Shown here: positions 47,558-56,494 of the stretch, one piece after another | How the letters are laid out: each line of letters starts with the position of its first letter | Position numbering within the stretch: the stretch's first letter is position 1 | Assembly: GCA_031280955.1 (NCBI GenBank) | Contig: JAITGA010000027.1 | Coordinates: forward strand, 62,001 to 126,000 | Origin: Lachnospiraceae bacterium | GTDB lineage: Bacteria; Bacillota; Clostridia; Lachnospirales; Lachnospiraceae | Length of the DNA: 64,000 nt | Direction of reading: 5' to 3' | Notes under the pieces: model-generated | The model's database searches: none | What the model was told of the DNA's origin: nothing | The model's input: only the letters and a program-made list of their open reading frames with translations | Program-made: the position numbers and the translations under genes

Positions 47558-49042
47558 ATGATGACCGGTTTTGACAATAATCTTTACATCAAGTTGCAAT
47601 CGGAAAGAATCGCCGCCCGTATGGCGCAATTTCACAACAAGCTCTATCTGGAGTTGGGCGGCAAGCTGTTTGATGACAAACACGCCTCACGGGTTCTGCC
47701 GGGATTTTTGCCTGACAGCAAACTGAAAATGCTGCTTGAACTGCGGGAGCAGATAGAAATAATCATTACCATTAGTGCCGAATCAATAGCGAAGAACAAA
47801 GTCAGGGGTGACCTCGGGATTACCTATGACCAAGAGTTACTGCGCTTGATGGATGCTTTCCATGAACTTGATTTCTACGTCAGCGGGGTCATCATTACCC
47901 ATTACAACGCCCAGACGGCGGCGGAGAAGTTTCGCCAGAAACTGACTTCCTTGGGAATCAATACGTATCTTCATTACAATATTGACTCATATCCTCGTGA
48001 TGTGGAAAAAATAGTCAACGATGAGGGTTTTGGCAAGAACGATTATTTTCCAACGAGCCGCCCCTTGGTCGTCATTACCGCTCCCGGCGGCGGCAGCGGC
48101 AAGATGGCGGCGTGCCTGTCACAGCTTTACCATGAACATCAGCGGGGAAATATCGCCGGATATGCCAAGTTCGAGACTTTCCCGATATGGAACAAACCAC
48201 TTCGCCATCCCATCAATCTGGCATATGAAGCCGCAACTGCCGATTTGGATGATATCAACATGATTGATGCCTTCCATCTGGAGGCTTACGATATCCAAGC
48301 CGTCACTTATAACCGTGATGCCGAGGTTTTCCCGGTTCTCGGTGCTATCTTTGAAAGGATTCAAGACCATTGCCCTTACAAATCACCTACGGAAATGGGG
48401 GTAAACATGGTGGGGGACTGTATCATTGATGATGAAGTCTGTCAGGAAGCCGCCAAGCAAGAGATTTTGCGCCGTTTTTATCAGGCTCATCTTGATATGC
48501 GACTGGGGCGTGGGAGTGCGGATGTTATTCACAAACTGGAAATTCTCATGCAACACGCCGCGATTACGACAAAAGAACGCCGTGTAGTCGCCGCTTCGAT
48601 GGAGCGGCAAGTAGCAACCGGTCATCCCGCCGCTGCCATTCAGCTACCCTGCGGAACTATCATCACGGGGAAAACCTCGGATTTGCTGGGAGCAATGTCA
48701 GCGGCTTTGATTAATACTCTAAAAGTACTGGCAGGTATCGACCATGATACCCACTTGATATCACCGCAAGCCATCCAACCAATCCAAATCCTCAAAACCC
48801 GGTATCTGGGCGGTATCAATCCCCGGCTTCATACTGATGAGATATTGATTGCCCTGTCCGCCAGTGCCTCGGAAGACCCGAACGCCCACCGGGCGATGGA
48901 GCAGCTGCCACGGCTTATCGGCTGTGAAGCCCATTCATCGGTCATTTTGTCTGCGATTGATGAAAAAATCATCCGCCGCCTCGGAATCAACCTGACCTGC
49001 GAGCCTGTTTACGAAGCCAAACGGCTTTACTATAAATCATAA
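47558..49042 (+). CDS. DUF1846 family protein
   Basis: This 494-residue cytoplasmic protein is of the DUF1846 family, widespread in Bacillota and of unknown biochemical function. Recognised stretches are GFDNNLYIKLQSERIAARMA, the P-loop-like PLVVITAPGGGSGKMAACLS (about 167-186), KFETFPIWNKPLRHPINLAY followed by EAATADL, and the C-terminal LNGLKRLAGI-like INTLKVLAGIDHDTHLISP. Length is normal for the family. GGAGG lies ahead of the ATGATG start. The promoter above is its own. Confidence 0.88.
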   Translation: MMTGFDNNLYIKLQSERIAARMAQFHNKLYLELGGKLFDDKHASRVLPGFLPDSKLKMLLELREQIEIIITISAESIAKNKVRGDLGITYDQELLRLMDAFHELDFYVSGVIITHYNAQTAAEKFRQKLTSLGINTYLHYNIDSYPRDVEKIVNDEGFGKNDYFPTSRPLVVITAPGGGSGKMAACLSQLYHEHQRGNIAGYAKFETFPIWNKPLRHPINLAYEAATADLDDINMIDAFHLEAYDIQAVTYNRDAEVFPVLGAIFERIQDHCPYKSPTEMGVNMVGDCIIDDEVCQEAAKQEILRRFYQAHLDMRLGRGSADVIHKLEILMQHAAITTKERRVVAASMERQVATGHPAAAIQLPCGTIITGKTSDLLGAMSAALINTLKVLAGIDHDTHLISPQAIQPIQILKTRYLGGINPRLHTDEILIALSASASEDPNAHRAMEQLPRLIGCEAHSSVILSAIDEKIIRRLGINLTCEPVYEAKRLYYKS

Positions 49043-49128
49043 GAAAATTACTGTCTGAGTATAGTTATTAAAACAATCAGCTGACGGTATTCGTGCAGAA
49101 GAAATACCTAGAGATATTACTAATTAAA

Positions 49129-51660
49129 TCACCGATAGGTACGCACATAAGTGAAAAAGCGGTTGCCGTTTTCTTCAAACCAGTTGGTGGCATCCTGCCG
49201 TCCGATACGGTGGATTTCTCCCCGCATAGGGTTCATCAAGATGAAATTGAGTTCATTAAACCCGATTACCAAGACCGCATTCCCGTCTTCTAACATCGCC
49301 AACACAGGAATATCACGGTTGACAAAATAGAGGATCGTATCAATCGGTACTCCCGTCAAATCGAGGATATCGACCTCGGGAAGCAGTCTTTCGAGACTGG
49401 AAACCGCACTTTCGCCACGCAGCAACAAATGACTGGTACTGACGGTTATTCCTTCATGACGCAGGATGGCATCGAGGGATATCGCCAGTGAACTCTCGTG
49501 TTCGTTGGCAGTAGCCACCTCGATATTGGAAATCTGATGGCGCGGGCGCAAATTGCCACGATACCAGATATATTCACCACGCTGATTGACGACCACCCCG
49601 GCAATGGGAAAAGCTGTTGTCAGGGCATCGCCTGCCGCGAGGAATATTCCCTGAATACCGTCTTTGCCATAGACGTAATAGCGCGCAGCATCCTGACCTA
49701 AATCAGTAATTTCTACGCCGCGGCTACCCTCAAAGAGGACTTCACGAGGAGTCAACATCATCATCAGTTCAGGATCCACCTCACGCCTGATGGCAATCCT
49801 AACTATCCTGCCATGGCTTTCGGTGATGGCGGTTTCCACACGATTGTGGGTACCGGTGGGGACGATTTGATTGGTGATATGGGTCGCCATCGTCTCACGG
49901 AAATTTCCGTCTTCATCCCTGATGAGCCGCCGCAAGGTGATTTGATTGCCGCTCATAGAAATACCGCTGACGAAAAACCCTGCTTGGCGGTGGTCTTTCA
50001 GGATTTCGCCGTTGGCACTCTGGATGATGATGGAGTGCATGGGGAAGACCATATTTCCCATCATATCGAGATTGACATTGCCTATTTTGGCAAGACCGTA
50101 TATCAAATCTTCACCCATAAAGCCCAGCGGCATGATGAACTCATCGAACCCCGCCCTGATTACGGTAGTTTGCTCGTCTTGGAGATTCATGAGAGTCAGA
50201 CTGGTGGCAGCATAGACATCCTCGGAATTTTGCCAGACCAACATTCTGTTGCTGTCAGAAATGTGGTATGAACCCTCCTGCTTGCCGGTGATAATCGTCT
50301 CTAAGGAGCGGTTTTCCAAATCTATGGCATGGATTTCATTGGAAATCATCAGATAAAGGCGGTTGTTGCGGTTGAGATAAAGCATCTGCTCCACTTCGGC
50401 AATCAATAACTGCGGCGATTTATAGTAAGGGATATGCGCCAACTCCTCGGTCGTGTTGACGATACTGTTGTAATAGTAAACCACTATCCCCGCTCGTCCC
50501 TCATGCCGCCCGCGATTGTGATAACCGTAGACCATAAACGCGACATTGCCGGCTTCGTCAATATTCAAGATTCGGACACGATGACCGTTGTATGCTGTCC
50601 GTGCATCATAGTTTTCCCCATCGGCGAAATCAAAAAGACGAATGAATTTTTGGTCGGGGAGTATTACCCCAAAGAGGCTATTTTTGACAGAAAAAGCAAA
50701 GGTATTGCCCCCATCGCTTTCCTCAAGGGGGACATTGGGGTTGACAATTCCCAGTTGGATGCGGTTGTTGACGATGGCTTGGGGGACACCGGCGAATACC
50801 TGCTCCATCGTGCGTTCGAAATCGAGAAGAAAAATCCGCTCCGTACCTTGGCGCAAACGATAAAATTCTTCAACAGTATAGCGGGTATCGTAGTTGTCGT
50901 CCAAGATAACATCATATTTCACCCGAAAACTTCCGGTTTCTGTTGCCATTTCCTTGATATAGAGAACAGGCTCGGTAATCCTTGTCACATTCAGATTACC
51001 CCATGTGACTTGATGGAAACTGGAGTTGATGGTGACACGGTTAAAAGTAGAATTGTCACCGAGGGCATTGGGTTCTAGGTACATCGTCAGTTCACGGGCT
51101 TCATCCTTGTTAAAGGACTTTTCATGGAATTGGAAGCAAAAATTTATCTTCTCCTCGGTATTGGTGTCACCGACACTATATATACGAGTATAAAAACGGA
51201 TAGTGCGGTCAAATGCCGTTTCTGCGAGCAGGATAAACGTGTATTCCTGAGCAGGGTCGATCAAATCTTTGATACTGAGGTCTATTTTGATGGTATCGCC
51301 ATCTTCCGTGTACTCGGTGATTTCCGTGCTTTCAATCAGACGTGAGCCATCAATACTTCTTACCTCAAATGAGAGTTGATGGATGGTGTTTCCGAATTTA
51401 TCGATATGAAACGAAAGCGAACGCCCCGGAGCAAGAGGGGTCAGGCTCTCACGAAGTGAACTTGTTTCCATTGGCTCAATATAACCACGCATGGTATTGA
51501 GCCTTCGTTCACCCCTTGTGACATATACCAAGGGAAAAGTCGCCGGTCCCATTTGCGCCGTCATATCCACATTCCCCTGATTCATATAATCGCTAATCAA
51601 GTAAATGGAGATGCCAAAGATTATTAGGAGAAGAAACCCTTTTGCGATGGTTTTTTTCAT
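49129..51660 (-). CDS. large membrane-anchored extracellular protein with degenerate C39-like C-terminus
   Basis: This protein has 843 residues. An N-terminal signal-anchor (KGFLLLIIFGISIYLISDYM) exposes the rest outside the cell. The first half has beta-sandwich-like segments (about 60-280), followed by a region with propeller-like strands (HLYLMISNEIHAIDLENRS-like NRLYLMISNEIHAIDLENRS). The last 120 residues resemble a papain-like C39 domain (IPVLAMLEDGNAVLVIGFNE), but the usual His of this strand is replaced (NAVLVIGF), so it is probably not a protease. No clear ribosome binding site precedes ATG 51660. The function is unknown; it may recognise surface ligands. Confidence 0.75.
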   Translation of the reverse strand: MKKTIAKGFLLLIIFGISIYLISDYMNQGNVDMTAQMGPATFPLVYVTRGERRLNTMRGYIEPMETSSLRESLTPLAPGRSLSFHIDKFGNTIHQLSFEVRSIDGSRLIESTEITEYTEDGDTIKIDLSIKDLIDPAQEYTFILLAETAFDRTIRFYTRIYSVGDTNTEEKINFCFQFHEKSFNKDEARELTMYLEPNALGDNSTFNRVTINSSFHQVTWGNLNVTRITEPVLYIKEMATETGSFRVKYDVILDDNYDTRYTVEEFYRLRQGTERIFLLDFERTMEQVFAGVPQAIVNNRIQLGIVNPNVPLEESDGGNTFAFSVKNSLFGVILPDQKFIRLFDFADGENYDARTAYNGHRVRILNIDEAGNVAFMVYGYHNRGRHEGRAGIVVYYYNSIVNTTEELAHIPYYKSPQLLIAEVEQMLYLNRNNRLYLMISNEIHAIDLENRSLETIITGKQEGSYHISDSNRMLVWQNSEDVYAATSLTLMNLQDEQTTVIRAGFDEFIMPLGFMGEDLIYGLAKIGNVNLDMMGNMVFPMHSIIIQSANGEILKDHRQAGFFVSGISMSGNQITLRRLIRDEDGNFRETMATHITNQIVPTGTHNRVETAITESHGRIVRIAIRREVDPELMMMLTPREVLFEGSRGVEITDLGQDAARYYVYGKDGIQGIFLAAGDALTTAFPIAGVVVNQRGEYIWYRGNLRPRHQISNIEVATANEHESSLAISLDAILRHEGITVSTSHLLLRGESAVSSLERLLPEVDILDLTGVPIDTILYFVNRDIPVLAMLEDGNAVLVIGFNELNFILMNPMRGEIHRIGRQDATNWFEENGNRFFTYVRTYR

Positions 51661-51777
51661 TTGTGCCAATAATGGTGGTGAGATGAAATCCTACGAACAA
51701 TATCTTAGCATGAAATGGGGAGAATTACAAGGAATGTGGGCAAGTTGGGGAAGTAGGTGGTTATACTATATCTTGAG

Positions 51778-51806
51778 TTGACAATTACCAAATAGTACTT
51801 TATAGT
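51778..51806 (+). promoter_or_regulatory. consensus promoter predicting a leaderless mRNA
   Basis: -35 TTGACA (51778-51783) and -10 TATAGT (51801-51806) are 17 bases apart. The next start codon is at 51813, only six bases after the -10, so transcription should begin at or next to the ATG. Confidence 0.7.
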
Positions 51807-51812
51807 TTCTAC

Positions 51813-51998
51813 ATGAACATTGAATATCACCGACAGGCAGTAAAGCAAAAAACAGAACAAATGTTACTGTATGAAATCGCATCTAGATTTATTCCTGATG
51901 ATTATGCAACACCTCACGATATAGCCGTTCGCGAAGCTGCTATGATTGAATATATACGAGGTGAAACTGTAAACCATGATGATATAAATTGGGATTAA
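51813..51998 (+). CDS. small acidic protein of unknown function (predicted leaderless)
   Basis: This encodes 61 residues starting MNIEYHRQAVKQKTEQMLLY. The protein is helical and acidic, with the tail GETVNHDDINWD. No Shine-Dalgarno sequence precedes the ATG, but an ideal promoter ends six bases before it, so the mRNA is probably leaderless. Size and composition would suit an antitoxin or phage-type small regulator, but no partner gene is seen and no family was recognised. The following 95 bases to the next, convergent gene hold nothing recognisable. Confidence 0.6.
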   Translation: MNIEYHRQAVKQKTEQMLLYEIASRFIPDDYATPHDIAVREAAMIEYIRGETVNHDDINWD

Positions 51999-52093
51999 TT
52001 TTTAACCCTTTAATTTACCCTTTACAGTTTTAACATGTCTTTTTTATGTTCTGTATAAAGCTCTCCATGCGGTCGGCACTGTCCCTTTTCGTA

Positions 52094-52792
52094 CTATTTT
52101 TGCGCCATGGCCATAACTCCTGCCGGTATATGTTTATCCGCATCCAATCCCAATAACGCCACCACTTCATCTGCGTCTATTGAAGCCATGAAGCGTGCTT
52201 GTATATCGAACTCGTCCGCTACTAAATACTGGTGTTCGCTCATTGCCCCTATTGCGTGCCATGCCCATTCCATGCTTCCTCTCGGAACTTTATCTGCATC
52301 TATTACATAAATCCAAATCGCAGACGTATTTTGCCCCGAATTTATTTTGTTGCGGATGTCATCGCCAGATACAGCTTCAAAACTGTTGCTTTCCCAATAA
52401 AACCTACGAACTCCGCTTTCCTGTGCAAGATATAGCGACACATACGGTTCTGCTCCCATCGCCAAAGGGATGACAAAGCCTGTGCCATCACGGTTTTTGC
52501 CTGTTGCTGCCCATCCTAAGAGTTGTAAGGAATCTTCGCTTATTTCGTTTCCCGTAAAATTTCCGCGTGATGTTGAATTACGCCGTTCAATTGCTTGCAG
52601 TAATCCCGAGTCCGAAGTTGTCCACAATGGGTTATTTTTAAGATTCTCCAAAGCATCAGGATTTAATCGAGGTGTACTCGTCATATAGAGGTTTATGCTG
52701 AACCCCCAACCTGTTGCCGCCAATAGCAGACTAATTGCCAAGAGAATTGGTAATAATTTCTTTCTCTTGTTTCCGTTTTCATTTCGTTTCAT
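52094..52792 (-). CDS. membrane-anchored nitroreductase-like protein
   Basis: This 232-residue protein has a hydrophobic N-terminal segment (KLLPILLAISLLLAATGWGF) that anchors it outside the membrane. The rest follows the pattern of the nitroreductase/SagB-type fold: LLQAIERRNSTSRGNFTG, LQLLGWAATGKNRDGTGFVI, EPYVSLYLAQESGVRRFYW and the C-terminal helix VVALLGLDADKHIPAG. FMN-binding residues are only partly recognisable. GGAGGG lies before the ATG. The gene is directly downstream of a TetR regulator (3-base gap) and is probably controlled by it. Confidence 0.65.
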   Translation of the reverse strand: MKRNENGNKRKKLLPILLAISLLLAATGWGFSINLYMTSTPRLNPDALENLKNNPLWTTSDSGLLQAIERRNSTSRGNFTGNEISEDSLQLLGWAATGKNRDGTGFVIPLAMGAEPYVSLYLAQESGVRRFYWESNSFEAVSGDDIRNKINSGQNTSAIWIYVIDADKVPRGSMEWAWHAIGAMSEHQYLVADEFDIQARFMASIDADEVVALLGLDADKHIPAGVMAMAQK

Positions 52793-52795
52793 AAA

Positions 52796-53422
52796 TTATT
52801 TCCCTCCCATTATTGATTTTAATAGCAAACGAAACCCGTTCTGCATAAAACATTCTTTCGTCGTACCTGTTGCCATGCCTATATAGGCATTTTTATTGTG
52901 TGCGAACATAATTATCCCGGTAATACCTGCCCAGAGAGTAAGCGTTGCCTGTAATGGCGGCATATCGAGGTTGATGTATTTGTTCTCTACACAGTAATTC
53001 AGGTAATGCTCAATAACACCGTTTATTTCATCTCCAACTTCGTAGATTTGGACAAGCACGGTTTCGGACTCGTCATCAGGAATTTTTATTCCGCTTAAAA
53101 TACTTTCAAAAAACAATGGTGAAGCACTGTAGTTTTCCATCAAGGCATTGCAAATAGCGAAATATCCATCAGGAAATCCCGGTTTACTGCGCAGAACCTC
53201 GCAGATGTCGTTTTTGAGAATCTCAAAGTTTTCTAAAATGATATGGTTGTAAATCTCCTCTTTGCTTTTGAAATAAGCGTAGACTGTTGATTTGCTGTAA
53301 TCGGCTTCTTTCGAGATATCATCCATAGTTGTTTGGGCAATTCCTTTTTCGAAGAATAATTGCTTCGCTGCGCTTAAAATATTACTTCGATTGAACGCCG
53401 ATAAACGCTCTTTTTTGCTCAT
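52796..53422 (-). CDS. TetR family transcriptional regulator
   Basis: This 208-residue repressor has the N-terminal helix-turn-helix NILSAAKQLFFEKGIAQTTM followed by DDISKEADYSKSTVYAYFKS (about residues 13-52). The C-terminal ligand-binding domain has no identifiable specificity. The ATG at 53422 follows GGGGG; longer in-frame forms lack a site. Its promoter, at 53454-53482, carries a palindromic operator, so the gene is likely autoregulated together with the nitroreductase-like gene downstream. Confidence 0.88.
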   Translation of the reverse strand: MSKKERLSAFNRSNILSAAKQLFFEKGIAQTTMDDISKEADYSKSTVYAYFKSKEEIYNHIILENFEILKNDICEVLRSKPGFPDGYFAICNALMENYSASPLFFESILSGIKIPDDESETVLVQIYEVGDEINGVIEHYLNYCVENKYINLDMPPLQATLTLWAGITGIIMFAHNKNAYIGMATGTTKECFMQNGFRLLLKSIMGGK

Positions 53423-53440
53423 AATACCCCCTTGCAGAAA

Positions 53441-53482
53441 CGTCGGTACGATTATTGTACCGTCGGTACGATTTGTTGTCAA
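53441..53482 (-). promoter_or_regulatory. TetR promoter with palindromic operator
   Basis: On the minus strand -35 TTGACA (53477-53482) and -10 TACAAT (53454-53459) are 17 bases apart. The palindrome GTACCG-T-CGGTAC (53457-53469) covers the spacer, and the half-site CGTCGGTACG is repeated at 53441-53450 and 53461-53470. This is the expected arrangement for TetR repression. Confidence 0.7.
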
Positions 53483-53584
53483 GGGGTATTGCAAAAGTTT
53501 TTAGTTACATAAATCATCACATTCCAATACACTTGTCAGACCATTATGCGTTTGATATAATATTGTTATCAGGAGGGAAGATAT

Positions 53585-53791
53585 ATGAGCAAGTCTTTTA
53601 CAGTAGCAATTCAAAAAGAAGATGATTGGTATGTTGCAAAGTGCCTTGAAAACAGTGTAGCTTCACAGGGTAAAACAATGGATGAAGCCACTGATAATCT
53701 GTATGAAGCTCTCTCGTTGTATTATGAAGACGAAGTGTTACCTGTCATTTTCCCACAAACTTATGTAACAACAATGCAGGTGGCGTTCTAA
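53585..53791 (+). CDS. hicB: HicB family antitoxin
   Basis: This 68-residue protein has the HicB partial RNase H-like fold: FTVAIQKEDDWYVAKCLE, then ASQGKTMDEATDNLYEALSL and a short C-terminal tail. GGAGGGAAG lies before the ATG. The stop overlaps the start of the hicA remnant (TAATG), as in intact hicBA pairs. HicB normally neutralises the HicA mRNA interferase; here the partner gene is broken. Confidence 0.85.
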   Translation: MSKSFTVAIQKEDDWYVAKCLENSVASQGKTMDEATDNLYEALSLYYEDEVLPVIFPQTYVTTMQVAF

Positions 53792-53993
53792 TGCCGCCGG
53801 TACTGCGACCGGAGCAGGTCATAAAGGTTTGGAAAAGAATGGTTTCTGTTTTGTTAAGCAACGTGGTAGTCACAGAAAATATAAAGGCAATGGACGAACA
53901 GTAATAGTGCCAATGCACTATGAAATAGCGAAAGGCACATTAGGTTCTATACTGGAGCAAGCAGGATTGACTCTTGATCAGTTAGTGATGTAA
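53791..53993 (+). pseudogene. hicA: hicA toxin gene with a one-base frameshift
   Basis: The first frame reads MPPVLRPEQVIKVWKRMVSV and soon stops. Switching frame after VIKV gives LEKNGFCFVKQRGSHRKYKG, then RTVIVPMHYEIAKGTLGSIL and EQAGLTLDQLVM, a normal HicA C-terminus with the catalytic His in GSHRKY. One base is missing in the run GGTTTGG at about 53827-53833: one additional T would restore a 67-residue HicA. Either the toxin is inactivated or this is a sequencing error. Confidence 0.85.
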
Positions 53994-54080
53994 TTATGCC
54001 ACTCGAAGCGGAAGCAGTAGCTTGTCCGCAAACACAGCATATTGCGTACCCCGCAACTAAGATAATAGTCTTAAACACCT

Positions 54081-54752
54081 TCACGCACACACCTTAACAA
54101 CACTACGGTTCTGCAACTTCCAATAAACGAAAATACTGGCGGCGGAGATAAGCAAACCAATCATCAAAGGTAACAAGAACTCAATTGAGATAGGGTTAGA
54201 GATTGCCGTGCCAACGAACACACAGGGAACCATGAAAGGAATCAACCCCAGTAATGATACGCCGATATACTTCCAGTATGGCATATTGAGTGCACCGAAG
54301 AATAAACTGACTAGTTCAAATGGGAGCGGTGAAACCCGTGCCACGAAGCATAACAGCAACTGATTATTCTGGTTTTCCAGCAAAAAAGCTTTTGCTTTGA
54401 TATTCTTTTCCATGATTTTGTGTACCATATCTGTACCCAATACTTTTCCCGCTATATATCCTATGCTAAGCGAGATAACCAAGCCGAGAATTACAACCAA
54501 CAATGCCCAACCCGTCGGCAAAACAATCCCGGCAACAATGAAAGATGTGGTGATTGGCACAACGACGATGAAAGGCTTTACTATATAAAAGGCAATGAGT
54601 ACAAGTATCGCCGGAACAATTGAATAAGGTACATAGTTGACAATGTCATCAACAGACAAAGTCATCATATACGGCATTAAAAGTGGTACAAGAACCACTA
54701 CGGCAAGCAGCGGAAGTATGGTATAAAACCACTTATTGTTTAATCTCTTCAT
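54081..54752 (-). CDS. TVP38/TMEM64 (DedA-like) membrane protein
   Basis: This 223-residue protein has about six hydrophobic helices and the family segments FIVAGIVLPTGWALLVVILG, LLCFVARVSPLPFELVSLFF and YWKYIGVSLLGLIPFM. VTT/DedA-type proteins act in membrane homeostasis or lipid movement; the precise role here is unknown. The ATG at 54752 is chosen because GAGGGGGG precedes it. A perfect-arm operator-like palindrome lies 27 bases upstream. Confidence 0.83.
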   Translation of the reverse strand: MKRLNNKWFYTILPLLAVVVLVPLLMPYMMTLSVDDIVNYVPYSIVPAILVLIAFYIVKPFIVVVPITTSFIVAGIVLPTGWALLVVILGLVISLSIGYIAGKVLGTDMVHKIMEKNIKAKAFLLENQNNQLLLCFVARVSPLPFELVSLFFGALNMPYWKYIGVSLLGLIPFMVPCVFVGTAISNPISIEFLLPLMIGLLISAASIFVYWKLQNRSVVKVCA

Positions 54753-54778
54753 AAAGTCCCCCCTCTCGTATCTTTGGG

Positions 54779-54807
54779 TAGTGTCGAATTTGACGAATTT
54801 GACACTA
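54779..54807. promoter_or_regulatory. 29-bp palindrome upstream of the TVP38 gene
   Basis: Arms TAGTGTCGAATT and AATTTGACACTA pair with a single mismatch around the centre. It also contains the direct repeat GAATTTGAC. It is positioned between the TVP38 start and the upstream region, as an operator would be; no -35/-10 pair is clear. Confidence 0.45.
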
Positions 54808-54856
54808 CATTTACCTCTTTTTGCTTCAAAGGAGCTTGCATACTTGTATGCTAGTA

Positions 54857-54888
54857 GGCTTGCATAAGCATAGCTGCCTATGCAAGCC
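54857..54888 (-). terminator. hairpin between the ABC permease and TVP38 genes
   Basis: Perfect 10-bp arms GGCTTGCATA (54857-54866) and TATGCAAGCC (54879-54888) flank a 12-base loop, 9 bases after the permease stop codon on the minus strand. No T-run is seen. Confidence 0.4.
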
Positions 54889-54897
54889 TCGCGTACC

Positions 54898-56490
54898 CTA
54901 CTGTGAAAAAACCATATTTCTGTTTCGGTATCCGACAAAACCGACGACCGAGATAATTGCTGCTAGCAAAGTAATGATGATGGTCGTTCCCACGTTGTGT
55001 TCATCGATCGGAATGTTAGGAATATGCCCGAAAGGTGACAGCTTTGCAAACCAACTCGGCAATCCCAGCAACGGGCCGAAGAACAAAACAGCGAAGCCGT
55101 AGCCAAAGTAAGCCCACACCAGAGTGGTAAACCGTGGCAGGAAGCCGACGAGAAACACTGCCACTCCCAACACTCCCAACATTGCCGGGATATATACAAA
55201 GCAAGCACTCAGGAAGTCAGAAAACGCAATCGGGTTTTCCATAACCGCATAGCCTGCTGACCATAACCCGAATGCACTTGCAAAAGGCATGACCAGACAG
55301 GAAATTGCTGCGATACTGAAGTAACCCCGTAACTGACCATAACGTGACGATGACCGGGAAAGGATGTTCTCCGCATATCCTTGTGCTTCCTGTGAACGTG
55401 CCCTGAGCATGAATTGCAAAACCGGTATCGTACTAAGTATCGAAAGAGCTAGTACGAAAAAGGTCGTGAGTCGCATCGGGTCTCCCTCGGAAATGGTTTG
55501 CCAGAGTTCATTTGATTCGATAATCAACTCCATATCACCCATCAGAGAGCCAAACGACATTCCCAAAAACAACATGATAAACGCCCAAGCGATGAAAGGC
55601 ATCCTGAGCAGTCGCCATGCAAGCCCCTCTGGATTTTTGAGGAAAGGAGGAGCATCTTTTCTGCCAAGTTTGGCGGCAATGATACCCTCTCCCATGTCAC
55701 GTACAGAGCAGAGCCAAAATGCCAAAGCTGCGGCAAGGATGCTGACAAGCAGTAAAACGATAACCGGCCACCACAAATCCTCAGTAAAAACCTTTGCTTG
55801 TGTGATTATCCCCAATGGCGAGATATTTGTCAAGACATTACTTTCCCTGATTGCTCCCATTGCCCTAAGTATGAACGCTCCGCCGAGAAACAAATAGGAA
55901 AACGAAGCTGCTGTCCGTGGATTGGCACTCAGTTGACTGAAGATAGCGGTCACAGTCGCAAATAAGATACCTGTTGCTCCCATCAAAATGCCGAATAGAA
56001 GAGAAGCTTCCGTTCCGATACCCTCTACCCCCAATGAACCCAACCCCAAGCCCGTCAGCAGCGCAATCACTATATTAATGATGACTGCCGATGTCAATGT
56101 TGCCGAGAGGTTGGAGAGTCTTCCCGTCGGTAGTGAGCGAATGACTTCGATCCGTCCTCGTTCTTCATCTTGGCGGGTGTGACGGATTACATGCAGGATA
56201 TTCATGAGAGCTATTATCGCCGCCGCCCAGACTGTCATATAGGCAGAGTATAACGCGCCGTGGGAAAAACTGCCATCTTCCAAGTAATATACCGAACCGA
56301 GCATGGCGGTCATCGCAGGGGTTGAGATAGCCTCCGCCATCAGCAGTCTGTCCGCTTCAGTCGGGTATTGCTCCGGTAAAGTGCCGGCATATCCGACCAA
56401 CATAGCGAGAATACCCAGTACCCACAGGATCATCCGTACCCGGTCACGCCGAAATATCATCCGGCATAATGTAAAGTTGTTTGCGAACAT
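54898..56490 (-). CDS. ABC-2 type exporter permease (COG3559, antibiotic exporter-like)
   Basis: This 530-residue protein has about twelve membrane helices arranged as two halves. HTRQDEERGRIEVIRSLPTG after the second helix, the conserved loop of this exporter family, marks the N-terminal half. The C-terminal half has an analogous loop at ARSQEAQGYAENILSRSSSR. It pairs with the ATPase encoded immediately upstream (5-base gap). Family members export polyketides or peptides and often give drug resistance; the substrate here is unknown. A TetR gene heads the operon. Confidence 0.85.
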   Translation of the reverse strand: MFANNFTLCRMIFRRDRVRMILWVLGILAMLVGYAGTLPEQYPTEADRLLMAEAISTPAMTAMLGSVYYLEDGSFSHGALYSAYMTVWAAAIIALMNILHVIRHTRQDEERGRIEVIRSLPTGRLSNLSATLTSAVIINIVIALLTGLGLGSLGVEGIGTEASLLFGILMGATGILFATVTAIFSQLSANPRTAASFSYLFLGGAFILRAMGAIRESNVLTNISPLGIITQAKVFTEDLWWPVIVLLLVSILAAALAFWLCSVRDMGEGIIAAKLGRKDAPPFLKNPEGLAWRLLRMPFIAWAFIMLFLGMSFGSLMGDMELIIESNELWQTISEGDPMRLTTFFVLALSILSTIPVLQFMLRARSQEAQGYAENILSRSSSRYGQLRGYFSIAAISCLVMPFASAFGLWSAGYAVMENPIAFSDFLSACFVYIPAMLGVLGVAVFLVGFLPRFTTLVWAYFGYGFAVLFFGPLLGLPSWFAKLSPFGHIPNIPIDEHNVGTTIIITLLAAIISVVGFVGYRNRNMVFSQ

Positions 56491-56494
56491 ATAA

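Noticed and set aside
49813..51078. Long plus-strand open frames (49813-50271 and 50434-51078)
   Set aside because: They lie antisense inside the 843-residue minus-strand gene, which has a signal-anchor and consistent codon pattern; no independent support.
51813..51998. Antitoxin of a type II toxin-antitoxin pair
   Set aside because: Size fits but no toxin gene is adjacent and no family signature was recognised.
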